16,253 bases of DNA, taken from Omnitrophica bacterium RIFOXYB12_FULL_50_7 (GTDB lineage: Bacteria; Omnitrophota; Omnitrophia; Omnitrophales; Aquincolibacteriaceae). Location of the stretch: the NCBI GenBank assembly GCA_001804345.1, contig MHFU01000159.1, positions 1-16,253 on the forward strand, in the 5' to 3' direction. Below, piece by piece: positions 7,454 through 13,060 of this stretch; position 1 is the first letter of the stretch; each line of letters opens with the position of its first letter. A program made the translations under genes and the position numbers. The notes under the pieces were generated by a model that saw only the letters and a list, made by a program, of their open reading frames with translations, was not told where the DNA came from and ran no database searches.

Positions 7454-7522
7454 TGCGCCAGAGGACGCATTCGTCCTTCGGCGAAGTAGCACCGGTGACT
7501 CTGGATCACCTAGTCTAGGTTC
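7437..7522 (+). pseudogene. Interrupted tRNA-Gln(CUG) copy with D-loop and T-loop inserts
   Basis: Bases 7437-7453 and 7486-7522 are identical to the intact tRNA-Gln at 7983-8036, but a 32-nt insert (7454-7485) splits the D-loop. The copy then stops in the T-loop (after GGTTC), where a second, related insert begins at 7523. No faithful 3' half follows (AAATCTCAGCCCAAG at 7554-7568 is at best a decayed version), so the acceptor stem cannot form normally. It is scored as a tRNA pseudogene. Confidence 0.8.
7454..7485 (+). repeat. GC-rich two-hairpin insert in the tRNA D-loop
   Basis: A 32-nt insert absent from the intact tRNA copy. It folds as TGCGCC/GG(A)CGCA and then TTCG/CGAA around CCTT. 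The insert at 7523 has the same plan but TGCGCC/GGCGCA and CCCG/CGGG stems, so the two are related with pairing changes that keep the stems. Confidence 0.75.
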
Positions 7523-7558
7523 TGCGCCGGAGGCGCACCCGTCCTTCGGCGGGAAATC
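7521..7558 (+). repeat. GC-rich two-hairpin repeat, left flank of the GIY-YIG gene
   Basis: A 38-nt sequence repeated with one mismatch in its body at 7832-7869. It contains TGCGCC-GGA-GGCGCA (7523-7537) and CCCG...CGGG stems and begins inside the T-loop of the interrupted tRNA copy. The pair brackets the GIY-YIG domain-coding segment. Confidence 0.85.
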
Positions 7559-7604
7559 TCAGCCCAAGGACTGATTCGTCCTCCGGCGGACAGGCGGAAC
7601 AATC

Positions 7605-7967
7605 ATGAGCTATTTTGTTTACGTTTTAATCAGTGAAACGCATAATACACGCTACGTTGGCAGCTGTAAAGACGTCCAAAAACGCTTGGATGAACATAAT
7701 ACCGGCCGATGCCGTTACACAAGCGGCCGCATACCGTGGCGATTGATTCTTCAGGAAGAATTTCCAACACTTTCTGAAGCCAGAAACCGTGAATTTTTTT
7801 TAAAGTCTGGCCAAGGTAGAAAAGAATTGGATCTGCTCCGGAGGCGCACCCGTCCTTCGGCGGGAAATCCTGATACATTGGGGGATGGTGCCCCGGCCGC
7901 AGATCAGCCGGGACTGCGGATGACGGATAGTAGCATAGCAAGAAGCAGTGGCCGCAAGCAAGTTTGA
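7605..7967 (+). CDS. Small GIY-YIG endonuclease-domain protein
   Basis: A 120-codon ORF whose first 78 residues or so form a complete stand-alone GIY-YIG nuclease domain of the UPF0213/YhbQ type: YFVYVL (the GIY part), TRYVGS (the YIG part), the catalytic Arg in KRLDEHNTG, and the Glu in EARNREFFLKSGQGR. Family members end soon after this point. Here the last 40 residues or so (RRRTRPSAGN onward) are translated from the 7832-7869 repeat and the second tRNA upstream copy, so they are an acquired tail. It lies between two tRNA-Gln copies, flanked by direct repeats. The domain cuts DNA in homing and repair enzymes; a role in spreading the surrounding repeats is inference. The ribosome binding site is weak (AGGCGGA, 7-8 bases away). 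Confidence 0.8.
   Translation: MSYFVYVLISETHNTRYVGSCKDVQKRLDEHNTGRCRYTSGRIPWRLILQEEFPTLSEARNREFFLKSGQGRKELDLLRRRTRPSAGNPDTLGDGAPAADQPGLRMTDSSIARSSGRKQV
7832..7869 (+). repeat. GC-rich two-hairpin repeat, right flank of the GIY-YIG gene
   Basis: The second copy of 7521-7558. It is read through in frame by the GIY-YIG ORF and is followed by CTGATAC and the start of the second tRNA upstream copy. Confidence 0.85.
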
Positions 7968-7999
7968 TGTCATAGCCTTTATTGGGGGATGGTGTAACG
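7877..7999 (+). repeat. Direct repeat, downstream copy (intact tRNA-Gln 5' region)
   Basis: The second copy of 7331-7453, leading into the intact tRNA-Gln; identity carries on to 8036. Any upstream promoter element of the tRNA within this block would be shared by both copies. Confidence 0.9.
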
Positions 8000-8053
8000 G
8001 TAGCACCGGTGACTCTGGATCACCTAGTCTAGGTTCAAATCCTAGTCCCCCAG
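7983..8053 (+). tRNA. trnQ: tRNA-Gln, anticodon CTG
   Basis: A complete 71-nt cloverleaf. The acceptor stem is TGGGGGA/TCCCCCA with discriminator G, including the U1-A72 pair typical of bacterial tRNA-Gln. The D-arm is GTGT/GCAC. The anticodon stem GGTGA/TCACC holds the loop CTCTGGA, giving anticodon CTG. The T-arm is CTAGG-TTCAAAT-CCTAG. CCA is not encoded. The 5' 54 bases are duplicated at 7437-7522 in broken form, so this copy is presumably the functional one. The glutaminyl-tRNA synthetase that would charge it is encoded 3.2 kb away. Confidence 0.95.
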
Positions 8054-8071
8054 TTTTTTCATTCCATCAAA

Positions 8072-8149
8072 AGGATTTGAAGGGAGCACTTGTCACAAAC
8101 ATAACGGATGTTATGTTTGTAAGTGCGGGTGGCCTACCTGTAGCGAGTA
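8072..8149 (+). repeat. 78-nt palindromic repeat, copy 1
   Basis: Matches 10178-10255 over 78 nt with only five differences, most of them at the right end. The core is a perfect 11-bp stem (ACAAACATAAC at 8095-8105 with GTTATGTTTGT at 8110-8120, loop GGAT), extended by CACTT/AAGTG. It lies between the tRNA-Gln 3' end (8037-8053) and a 17-nt near-copy of that 3' end (8168-8184). Confidence 0.9.
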
Positions 8150-8167
8150 AGACGAGCGAAAGGAGCC

Positions 8168-8184
8168 AAATCCTAGTTCCCCAG
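8168..8184 (+). repeat. Near-copy of the tRNA-Gln 3' end
   Basis: AAATCCTAGTTCCCCAG repeats the last 17 bases of the tRNA (8037-8053) with one change, here followed by CCA. It could be an att-like duplication from an insertion at the tRNA 3' end or the displaced tail of the broken tRNA copy. Confidence 0.7.
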
Positions 8185-8190
8185 CCATGA

Positions 8191-8397
8191 TTTTCCATTA
8201 ATTATTTTGTTGTTTCAGGGTTAATCACCGTTTTAAGTTTCTTTTTGCCGCAGTTTGTAAGAGCTCTTTTTCAGAAAGGCCTACTACCTGAAAATATCAC
8301 TGTCATGATTGTGATGCTTGCTATCCCTATTGCGTTCTTTGCGGGAATTTTTTCCGTATCATGCCTAATCGCGTTCTTATCACAGAAAAAAGAGTAA
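8191..8397 (+). pseudogene. 5'-truncated membrane protein fragment
   Basis: A plus-strand frame from the TGA at 8188-8190 to TAA 8395-8397 gives about 68 residues of convincing protein with two hydrophobic helices (SGLITVLSFFLPQFVRALF, then VMIVMLAIPIAFFAGIFSVS) and a charged tail ending SQKKE. It has no ATG, GTG or TTG near its beginning and no ribosome binding site; the first in-frame ATG is inside the second helix. The sequence changes abruptly to tRNA-related repeat DNA just upstream, so it looks like the 3' end of a gene cut by repeat rearrangement. The family is not recognised. Confidence 0.45.
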
Positions 8398-8657
8398 CAG
8401 GCATAACAGGAGAAAGCCTTTAATCCTTAATATAATAAGGCGGTCGTGATTTGTGGAATGCTTGCGGCGACCATAAACAAACAGCTAAAACGCCGAGTGG
8501 TTTTCCCGCCTGTTTGTTCTTCAGCCTCCACAAATTCGCGCAAACTGAGAGTACCAACGGTTCGTTTATCGTAGCGGCAAGGTCCGATAATCCCTACCCC
8601 ACGAGGCGATAAAAAGCATCGATGTCCACCCCACGGGCCCGGACATTTCATATCCTA
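8398..8657. other. Stretch without a recognisable gene
   Basis: No RNA gene or known coding region is seen. A minus-strand frame of 74 codons (8427-8651) crosses it but has no ribosome binding site, starts next to a palindrome and resembles nothing I recognise, so it is not called. Confidence 0.35.
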
Positions 8658-8732
8658 TTCAGCAATCATCCGCCACAAAGCGCTGGACGGATCTCCTCCA
8701 CAAGGCTTTGGCGGACAGGCGTCCTTGCTGAA
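8658..8732. repeat. Nested palindrome
   Basis: Nested inverted repeats: TTCAGCAA (8658-8665) with TTGCTGAA (8725-8732), inside it TCCGCC (8669-8674) with GGCGGA (8710-8715), then AAAGC/GCTTT. The GGCGGACAGGCG piece is also found just upstream of the GIY-YIG gene (7585-7596), so it may belong to the same GC-rich repeat group. Confidence 0.55.
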
Positions 8733-8751
8733 AGCAATGCGGATAAGTTGC

Positions 8752-8914
8752 AGTCCCAATCCCTATCAATTTCTACGAAGCGGTCCCAATACCAATCAAT
8801 CACAGCTTTGCTGTGATTGGGGCCGTCCAAGTCGCCATCTCAATAAATAATGACTTGGACGGAAATTGGGGCAGCCCTGACTACCATTCATCAAAAGAAA
8901 ATGAAAGTTAGGAC
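8752..8914 (+). repeat. Double-hairpin repeat, outer copy B (interrupted by an inner copy)
   Basis: The two parts 8752-8782 and 8863-8914 together make one 83-nt family member: AGTCCCAAT..., CAATTTC/GAAATTG hairpin 1, GGGGCAG joint, and CCTGACT/AGTTAGG hairpin 2 with one G-T pair. A second copy sits in the loop of its hairpin 1. It is read in the same orientation as copy D in gltX is read on the minus strand. Confidence 0.8.
8783..8862 (+). repeat. Double-hairpin repeat, inner copy B'
   Basis: A complete 80-nt copy nested in the outer one. Hairpin 1 is CAATCACAGC (8797-8806) with GCTGTGATTG (8810-8819), a perfect 10-bp stem. Hairpin 2 is CCGTCCAAGTC (8823-8833) with GACTTGGACGG (8852-8862), a perfect 11-bp stem. 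Both stems differ from the other copies yet stay paired. Confidence 0.85.
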
Positions 8915-9010
8915 AAAAAATCGAACCCTCAAAACCGTCGGCTTCCTAAGAATACTCTCTGGAGACTGTTTAAAGTGTTTAAATAAATATGTTTTAACAT
9001 CAATCAAATA

Positions 9011-9019
9011 TGCTATATT
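9011..9019 (+). promoter_or_regulatory. Extended -10 promoter of the YhcG-like gene
   Basis: TGCTATATT fits an extended -10 (TGnTATAAT-like) in an AT-rich stretch. A -35 is not clear. The start at ATG 9028 lies nine bases after the box, so the transcript would have almost no leader; the ATG at 9010 overlaps the box and is therefore unlikely. Confidence 0.45.
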
Positions 9020-9027
9020 ATCAATCT

Positions 9028-10101
9028 ATGAATGGCCCTAACCCAAAGAAACTCATGAAGACCATAGCAGGCCTGCCTCGAGGCTACGCAAGATTTCTGG
9101 CTGATCTCAAGGGCCGCATCCGCTCGGCCCAGATCAAAGCCTCTCTGGCGGTCAACGCGGAGCTTGTTCTCCTCTATTGGGATATCGGGCGGGAGATCCT
9201 TGGGCGTCAAAAAAATACAGGGTGGGGCGCTAAGGTCATCGACCGTCTCGCGTCTGATTTGACAAAGGGGTTCCCCGGCACAAAAGGATTCTCTGCCCGC
9301 AACCTCAAGTATATGAGGGCGCTGGCAGAAGCTTATCCGGAAAAGTCAATTGTGCAGCAAGCTGCTGCACAAATACCCTGGTGGCATAACGTGGTGATTA
9401 TCGAAAAGGTTAAGTGCCACTCAGAAAGACTCTGGTATATCCAAAAAACAATCGAGAACGGATGGAGTCGTGCCGTTCTTTGGCATCAGATAGAATCGAA
9501 ACTTTATGAGCGGCAAAAAGGGACCCGGAAGCTCACGAACTTCTGCCGTACTCTCCCGCCTCCGCAGTCCGATCTGGCCAATAAAGTTCTTAAAGATCCG
9601 TATAATTTTGACTTTTTGGATCTGAAGGAAGCGGCACTTGAGAAGGATCTTGAAAAGGGATTATTGGAACATATCCGATCTTTTTTGCTTGAGCTCGGCA
9701 AAGGTTTTGCTTTTGTTGGAAGTCAGTATCCTCTGAAAGTGGACGGTGAAGAACTTTACCTTGATCTGCTTTTCTACCACCTCAAGCTCCGCTCCTTTAT
9801 CGTGATCGATCTTAAGATGACGGAATTCAAGCCGGAATTCGCTGGAAAAATGAATTTTTATCTTTCTGCCATGGATGATCTCCTGCGGCATCCGGAAGAT
9901 CGGCCAACAATCGGGATCATTCTCTGCAAGGGCAGAAATAAAGTCCTTGTGGAATACGCGCTCCATGATTCTCGCAAACCCATCGGAGTGTCTTCTTACA
10001 AATTAACGCATGCCCTCCCCAAGCAACTTAAAGGGAGTCTTCCCACGATCCAAGAGCTCGAAACCGAGCTAAAAAGCGGTATTGGTAATGCGGCTAAATA
10101 G
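9028..10101 (+). CDS. yhcG: YhcG/DUF1016 family PD-(D/E)XK nuclease-like protein
   Basis: About 357 residues, a full-length YhcG-type protein. The N-terminal DUF1016 domain shows LLYWDIGREIL, GWGAKVIDRLASDL and FSARNLKYMRA; the linker reads WWHNVVIIEKVK and ENGWSRAVLWHQIES. The C-terminal nuclease-like domain has GFAFVGSQYPL, the acidic ELYLDLLFYH, IVIDLKMTEFKPEFAGK (D-x-K plus conserved E and K) and FYLSAMDDLLR, all colinear with the family as I know it. The family is linked to mobile regions, defence and restriction loci; its biochemical role is not settled. ATG 9028 is preferred over 9010 because of the overlapping -10 box; ATG 9055 is a further option. It stands alone on the plus strand between the two 78-nt palindromic repeats, suggesting transfer or recombination. 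Confidence 0.9.
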   Translation: MNGPNPKKLMKTIAGLPRGYARFLADLKGRIRSAQIKASLAVNAELVLLYWDIGREILGRQKNTGWGAKVIDRLASDLTKGFPGTKGFSARNLKYMRALAEAYPEKSIVQQAAAQIPWWHNVVIIEKVKCHSERLWYIQKTIENGWSRAVLWHQIESKLYERQKGTRKLTNFCRTLPPPQSDLANKVLKDPYNFDFLDLKEAALEKDLEKGLLEHIRSFLLELGKGFAFVGSQYPLKVDGEELYLDLLFYHLKLRSFIVIDLKMTEFKPEFAGKMNFYLSAMDDLLRHPEDRPTIGIILCKGRNKVLVEYALHDSRKPIGVSSYKLTHALPKQLKGSLPTIQELETELKSGIGNAAK

Positions 10102-10177
10102 TGTGGCGTCTCAGTTCTCCGTGGGGAGAGATAGCGGATTCATCTGATCTGCCTCCGGCAGGTTTTATGATTTGATT

Positions 10178-10255
10178 AGGATTTGAAGGAAGCACTTGTC
10201 ACAAACATAACGGATGTTATGTTTGTAAGTGCGGGTGGCCTACCTGAAGTGAGTT
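10178..10255 (+). repeat. 78-nt palindromic repeat, copy 2
   Basis: The second copy of 8072-8149 in direct orientation, downstream of the YhcG-like gene. A CTGCCTCCGGCAG palindrome lies just upstream (10150-10162), and GTGTGGCGT (about 10102-10110) is mirrored by ACGCCACAC (about 10274-10282) around it. Confidence 0.9.
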
Positions 10256-10293
10256 AATCGCTTCTAATAAAATTCTACGCCACACCCAAGAAA

Positions 10294-11202
10294 TCAGTCA
10301 AAACCGCATTGGTGACACTCTACTGACGGCTCGTGCGGTCCCTCTTCTAGGAACAAATCATCATCTTTGGATGTGGGACACACTATTTGCCTGACATAAC
10401 CTGTCCTCTTCAGCTTCCCATTAGCGTCATAATCTTCACATCCCCCCGTCGCTAATTCAGCGTGATGGTAGAGAAAGGCACCGTCCTTTGAGTAAACTTT
10501 GATTACGGTTTTTCCAGACTCATAGTGGTATTCCTCAGCAAGAACTCCATTTTTCCAATAAATCTTTCCGCTTGGCTCGCCTTTCTGACCGTATTTTGAT
10601 TCACTAAATAATTGGCTATTCTCATAAAACAGTTTGTCTTCCGTTTTCTTTCCGCTTTTAATATGAATCTCGCTTAGTTTTTTGCCTTCAGGAGACTGGA
10701 TCTTAACGACACCATCAACAATTTTTTCCCCTTTTTCATTAAAATAAATATCTTCGTAGAAGTTCTTTCGGACCCGCTCGCGTTTATAGGCAATGTTGCC
10801 GTTGGGATAGTAAATGATGGCTTCATAGGCATGGATTAAACCAGCATTGTCATCGAAAAACTTGCGGGAAGTTCCCGAGCTGTAAATAGTCCCGTCAGGA
10901 TAGTAATTCGTCACAGCAGCACTTACTGGCGATCTATCAATCACCGCCTTCTGTCGCACGGCACCGTTCTTGTAAAAGGCGCTCCGAATCCCAACAGGGT
11001 TTCCATTTTCATATTCTTGTTCGATTGCAAGTTCGCCGCTTTTATAAAAGAACTTTTTGAGTCCATGGAGCTTCCCATCTTGGTACATCTCGATAAACTT
11101 ACGTTCGCCCGAAGCATAAAATCCTTCTTTTGTGGTTTCGGCCGAATAACAAGGGCTTGAGCAGCACAAAACCAGCAGTAAGGTCCATGATATTTTCTTC
11201 AT
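10294..11202 (-). CDS. Secreted MORN-like repeat protein (YwqK/MORN_2 type)
   Basis: A 302-residue exported protein. The start is ATG 11202, with AAGGAA six bases upstream and an immediate signal peptide (MKKISWTLLLVLCCSSPCYSA, cleavage before ETT); an in-frame codon seven residues earlier lacks both. The mature part is a run of MORN-like units of the form YxxGxLxxExxYxNGxxxG, such as ERKFIEMYQDGKLHGLKKF, FYKSGELAIEQEYENGNP, YYPNGNIAYKRE and IYWKNGVLAEEYHYESGK, as in the MORN_2/YwqK group. The C-terminus ends with a CHQC motif of unknown role. YwqK has been called an antitoxin in Bacillus polymorphic-toxin loci, but no toxin partner is seen here, so no function is assigned. It is base-poor in G+C compared with glnS. 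Confidence 0.75.
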   Translation of the reverse strand: MKKISWTLLLVLCCSSPCYSAETTKEGFYASGERKFIEMYQDGKLHGLKKFFYKSGELAIEQEYENGNPVGIRSAFYKNGAVRQKAVIDRSPVSAAVTNYYPDGTIYSSGTSRKFFDDNAGLIHAYEAIIYYPNGNIAYKRERVRKNFYEDIYFNEKGEKIVDGVVKIQSPEGKKLSEIHIKSGKKTEDKLFYENSQLFSESKYGQKGEPSGKIYWKNGVLAEEYHYESGKTVIKVYSKDGAFLYHHAELATGGCEDYDANGKLKRTGYVRQIVCPTSKDDDLFLEEGPHEPSVECHQCGFD

Positions 11203-11270
11203 ATTGATTTCCTTTGTAGCCACGGTAGAAAATACTTTCAGATTTTGGGAAGAACACTTAACTCAGGTAC

Positions 11271-12956
11271 TTACCCTTTTCTTTCAATCTTCTCCCACGT
11301 GTCACGCAAAGTAACCGTGCGGTTAAAAACCGGTTGGCCTGGTTTGGAATCGATTGTGTCCACGAAGAAATATCCGAGACGTTCGAACTGGAATCGCTCG
11401 CCGGACTTCGCATTCTTCAAGCTTGGCTCAAGGAGCGCCTCGGAAACCGTCTCCAGAGATTTCGGATTCAGGTTCACAAAAATATCCTGACCTTCCGGCA
11501 CATCAGTTGGATCTTTTTTTGAAAATAAATGATCAAAAAGCCGCACCTCCGCTTTAAGGGCCTGCCTGGCGGAGACCCAGTGAATCGTGCCTTTTACTTT
11601 ACGTCCGTCCGGCGGGTTATTTCCTCCCCGGGTCTCGGGATCGTAGGTACAGTGGAGTTCTGTGATCTTGCCTGAAGCGTCTTTCACAATTTTTTCGCAC
11701 TTCACGAAATATCCATAACGCAGGCGCACTTCCCCTCCCGGCACAAGCCGGAAGAATTTCTTGGGAGCGTCCTCGCGGAAATCGTCACGCTCGATATAAA
11801 GTTCGCGGGAGAACGGCAATTGCCTCGACCCGGCCGCCGGATCCTCGGGATTATTTACAGCCTCCATCTCTTCGATTTTTCCTTCCGGATAATTGGTGAT
11901 CACGACCTTGAGCGGATCAAGAACCGCCATGACCCGTGGCGCTGTTTTATTGAGTTCTTCCCTGATGGAATTCTCGAGCACGACCCTATCGATCGTACTG
12001 TTGAATTTTGCGACACCAATTTTGTCACAGAACGTACGGATCGAGGAGGGCGTATAGCCCCGGCGGCGAAACCCTGAGAGTGTCGGCATGCGGGGATCAT
12101 TCCACCCGGAAACGATCTTCTGCTGGACAAGCTTCAGGAGGATGCGCTTACTCAAAAGCGTGTGCGTAAGATTGAGCCGCGCAAATTCGATCTGCTGGGG
12201 ATGATGAATGCCAAGCTCCTTCAGGAACCAGTCATAGAGTGGACGGTTATTCTCAAACTCCAGCGTACAGATCGAATGGGTGATCCCTTCGAGGGAGTCC
12301 GAGATGCAATGTGTGAAGTCGTACATCGGATAAATGCACCACTTGTCGCCGGTTCGGTGATGCGACGCTTTTTTGATGCGATACATCGTGGGGTCACGCA
12401 TGTTGATATTGGGGGAATTCATATCGATCTTCGCACGGAGTACACGCGAGCCTTCGTCGAACTCGCCTTGACGCATCCGCTCAAAAAGATCCAGATTCTC
12501 CTCCACGGAACGATTGCGATTGGGGCTTTCTTTGCCCGGGGACGTCAGCGTCCCGCGATGCTCTCGCTGTGCGTCGGAGCTCAGATCACAGACATAAGCC
12601 CTCCCTTTTTTGATAAGCGCGAGAGCATACTGATAAAGCTGATCGAAATAATCGGAGGCGTAAAACTCCCTCTCGCCCCAATCAAAACCGAGCCAGCGGA
12701 CATCCTCGCGGATGGAATCAACGTACTCGACTTCTTCCTTTTCAGGATTCGTGTCGTCAAAACGGAGATTGCAGAGGCCTTGGTAGTCGCGGGCGATCCC
12801 AAAGCTGATGCAAATGGCTTTGGCGTGTCCGATATGGAGATAACCGTTCGGTTCCGGTGGAAAGCGCGTATGCACACGCCCGCCATTCTTGCCTTTGGCA
12901 ACATCCTGGTTGATGATGTCGCGGATGAAATTGGATGGCTTTTGATCTTGTTCCAT
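11271..12956 (-). CDS. glnS: Glutaminyl-tRNA synthetase
   Basis: A 561-residue class I aminoacyl-tRNA synthetase, the normal length for bacterial GlnRS. It carries PEPNGYLHIGH at 34-44 (HIGH motif), FDDTNPEKE near 66-74, and LLSKR at 267-271 (KMSKS motif), with the two-barrel anticodon-binding region after it. It attaches glutamine to tRNA-Gln, so the organism has the direct Gln-tRNA route; a tRNA-Gln(CUG) gene is in the same window. The start is ATG 12956. There is no ribosome binding site, but a TGGTATAAT extended -10 ends six bases before the ATG, suggesting a leaderless transcript. The repeat copy C ends at this promoter. It is not organised in an operon with its neighbours as far as can be seen. 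Confidence 0.97.
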   Translation of the reverse strand: MEQDQKPSNFIRDIINQDVAKGKNGGRVHTRFPPEPNGYLHIGHAKAICISFGIARDYQGLCNLRFDDTNPEKEEVEYVDSIREDVRWLGFDWGEREFYASDYFDQLYQYALALIKKGRAYVCDLSSDAQREHRGTLTSPGKESPNRNRSVEENLDLFERMRQGEFDEGSRVLRAKIDMNSPNINMRDPTMYRIKKASHHRTGDKWCIYPMYDFTHCISDSLEGITHSICTLEFENNRPLYDWFLKELGIHHPQQIEFARLNLTHTLLSKRILLKLVQQKIVSGWNDPRMPTLSGFRRRGYTPSSIRTFCDKIGVAKFNSTIDRVVLENSIREELNKTAPRVMAVLDPLKVVITNYPEGKIEEMEAVNNPEDPAAGSRQLPFSRELYIERDDFREDAPKKFFRLVPGGEVRLRYGYFVKCEKIVKDASGKITELHCTYDPETRGGNNPPDGRKVKGTIHWVSARQALKAEVRLFDHLFSKKDPTDVPEGQDIFVNLNPKSLETVSEALLEPSLKNAKSGERFQFERLGYFFVDTIDSKPGQPVFNRTVTLRDTWEKIERKG

Positions 12957-12962
12957 GCGCGG

Positions 12963-12971
12963 ATTATACCA
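12963..12971 (-). promoter_or_regulatory. Extended -10 promoter of glnS
   Basis: On the minus strand the sequence reads TGGTATAAT, a consensus extended -10, six bases before the glnS ATG. Transcription would start at or next to the ATG. The TGG comes from the last bases of repeat copy C (stem ending GGATGG); no good -35 is seen. Confidence 0.55.
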
Positions 12972-13052
12972 TCCTTGTCTTGGATTTTCTTTAATAATGG
13001 TGACAAGGATGGCCCCAATTTCAACTTCGTTAAAATTGATAGGTGTTGGGAC
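12969..13052 (-). repeat. Double-hairpin repeat, copy C (upstream of glnS)
   Basis: An 84-nt copy. Hairpin 2 arms are at 12969-12979 and 13002-13012 (CCATCCTTGTC with GACAAGGATGG, 11 bp). Hairpin 1 arms are at 13016-13025 and 13029-13038 (CAATTTCAAC with GTTAAAATTG, 10 bp with one G-T). It begins nine bases after the antitoxin stop and ends at the glnS promoter. Confidence 0.85.
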
Positions 13053-13060
13053 CAGACTCC

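Noticed and set aside
7437..7558. Interrupted tRNA as an intron-containing functional tRNA
   Set aside because: The inserts are in the D-loop and T-loop, not at the usual anticodon-loop intron site, and no faithful 3' half follows, so a pseudogene is the simpler reading.
7948..8190. An 80-codon plus-strand frame reading GGWCNGSTGDSGSPSLGSNPS
   Set aside because: This is the well-known false translation of a tRNA gene; it covers tRNA-Gln and the adjacent palindrome.
7331..8190. CRISPR array
   Set aside because: The repeats are few, of different kinds, unequal in spacing and hairpin-rich; there are no regular spacers and no cas genes.
8427..8651. A 74-codon minus-strand frame
   Set aside because: No ribosome binding site, no recognisable family and a start at the edge of a palindrome; kept only as a note on the gene-free stretch.
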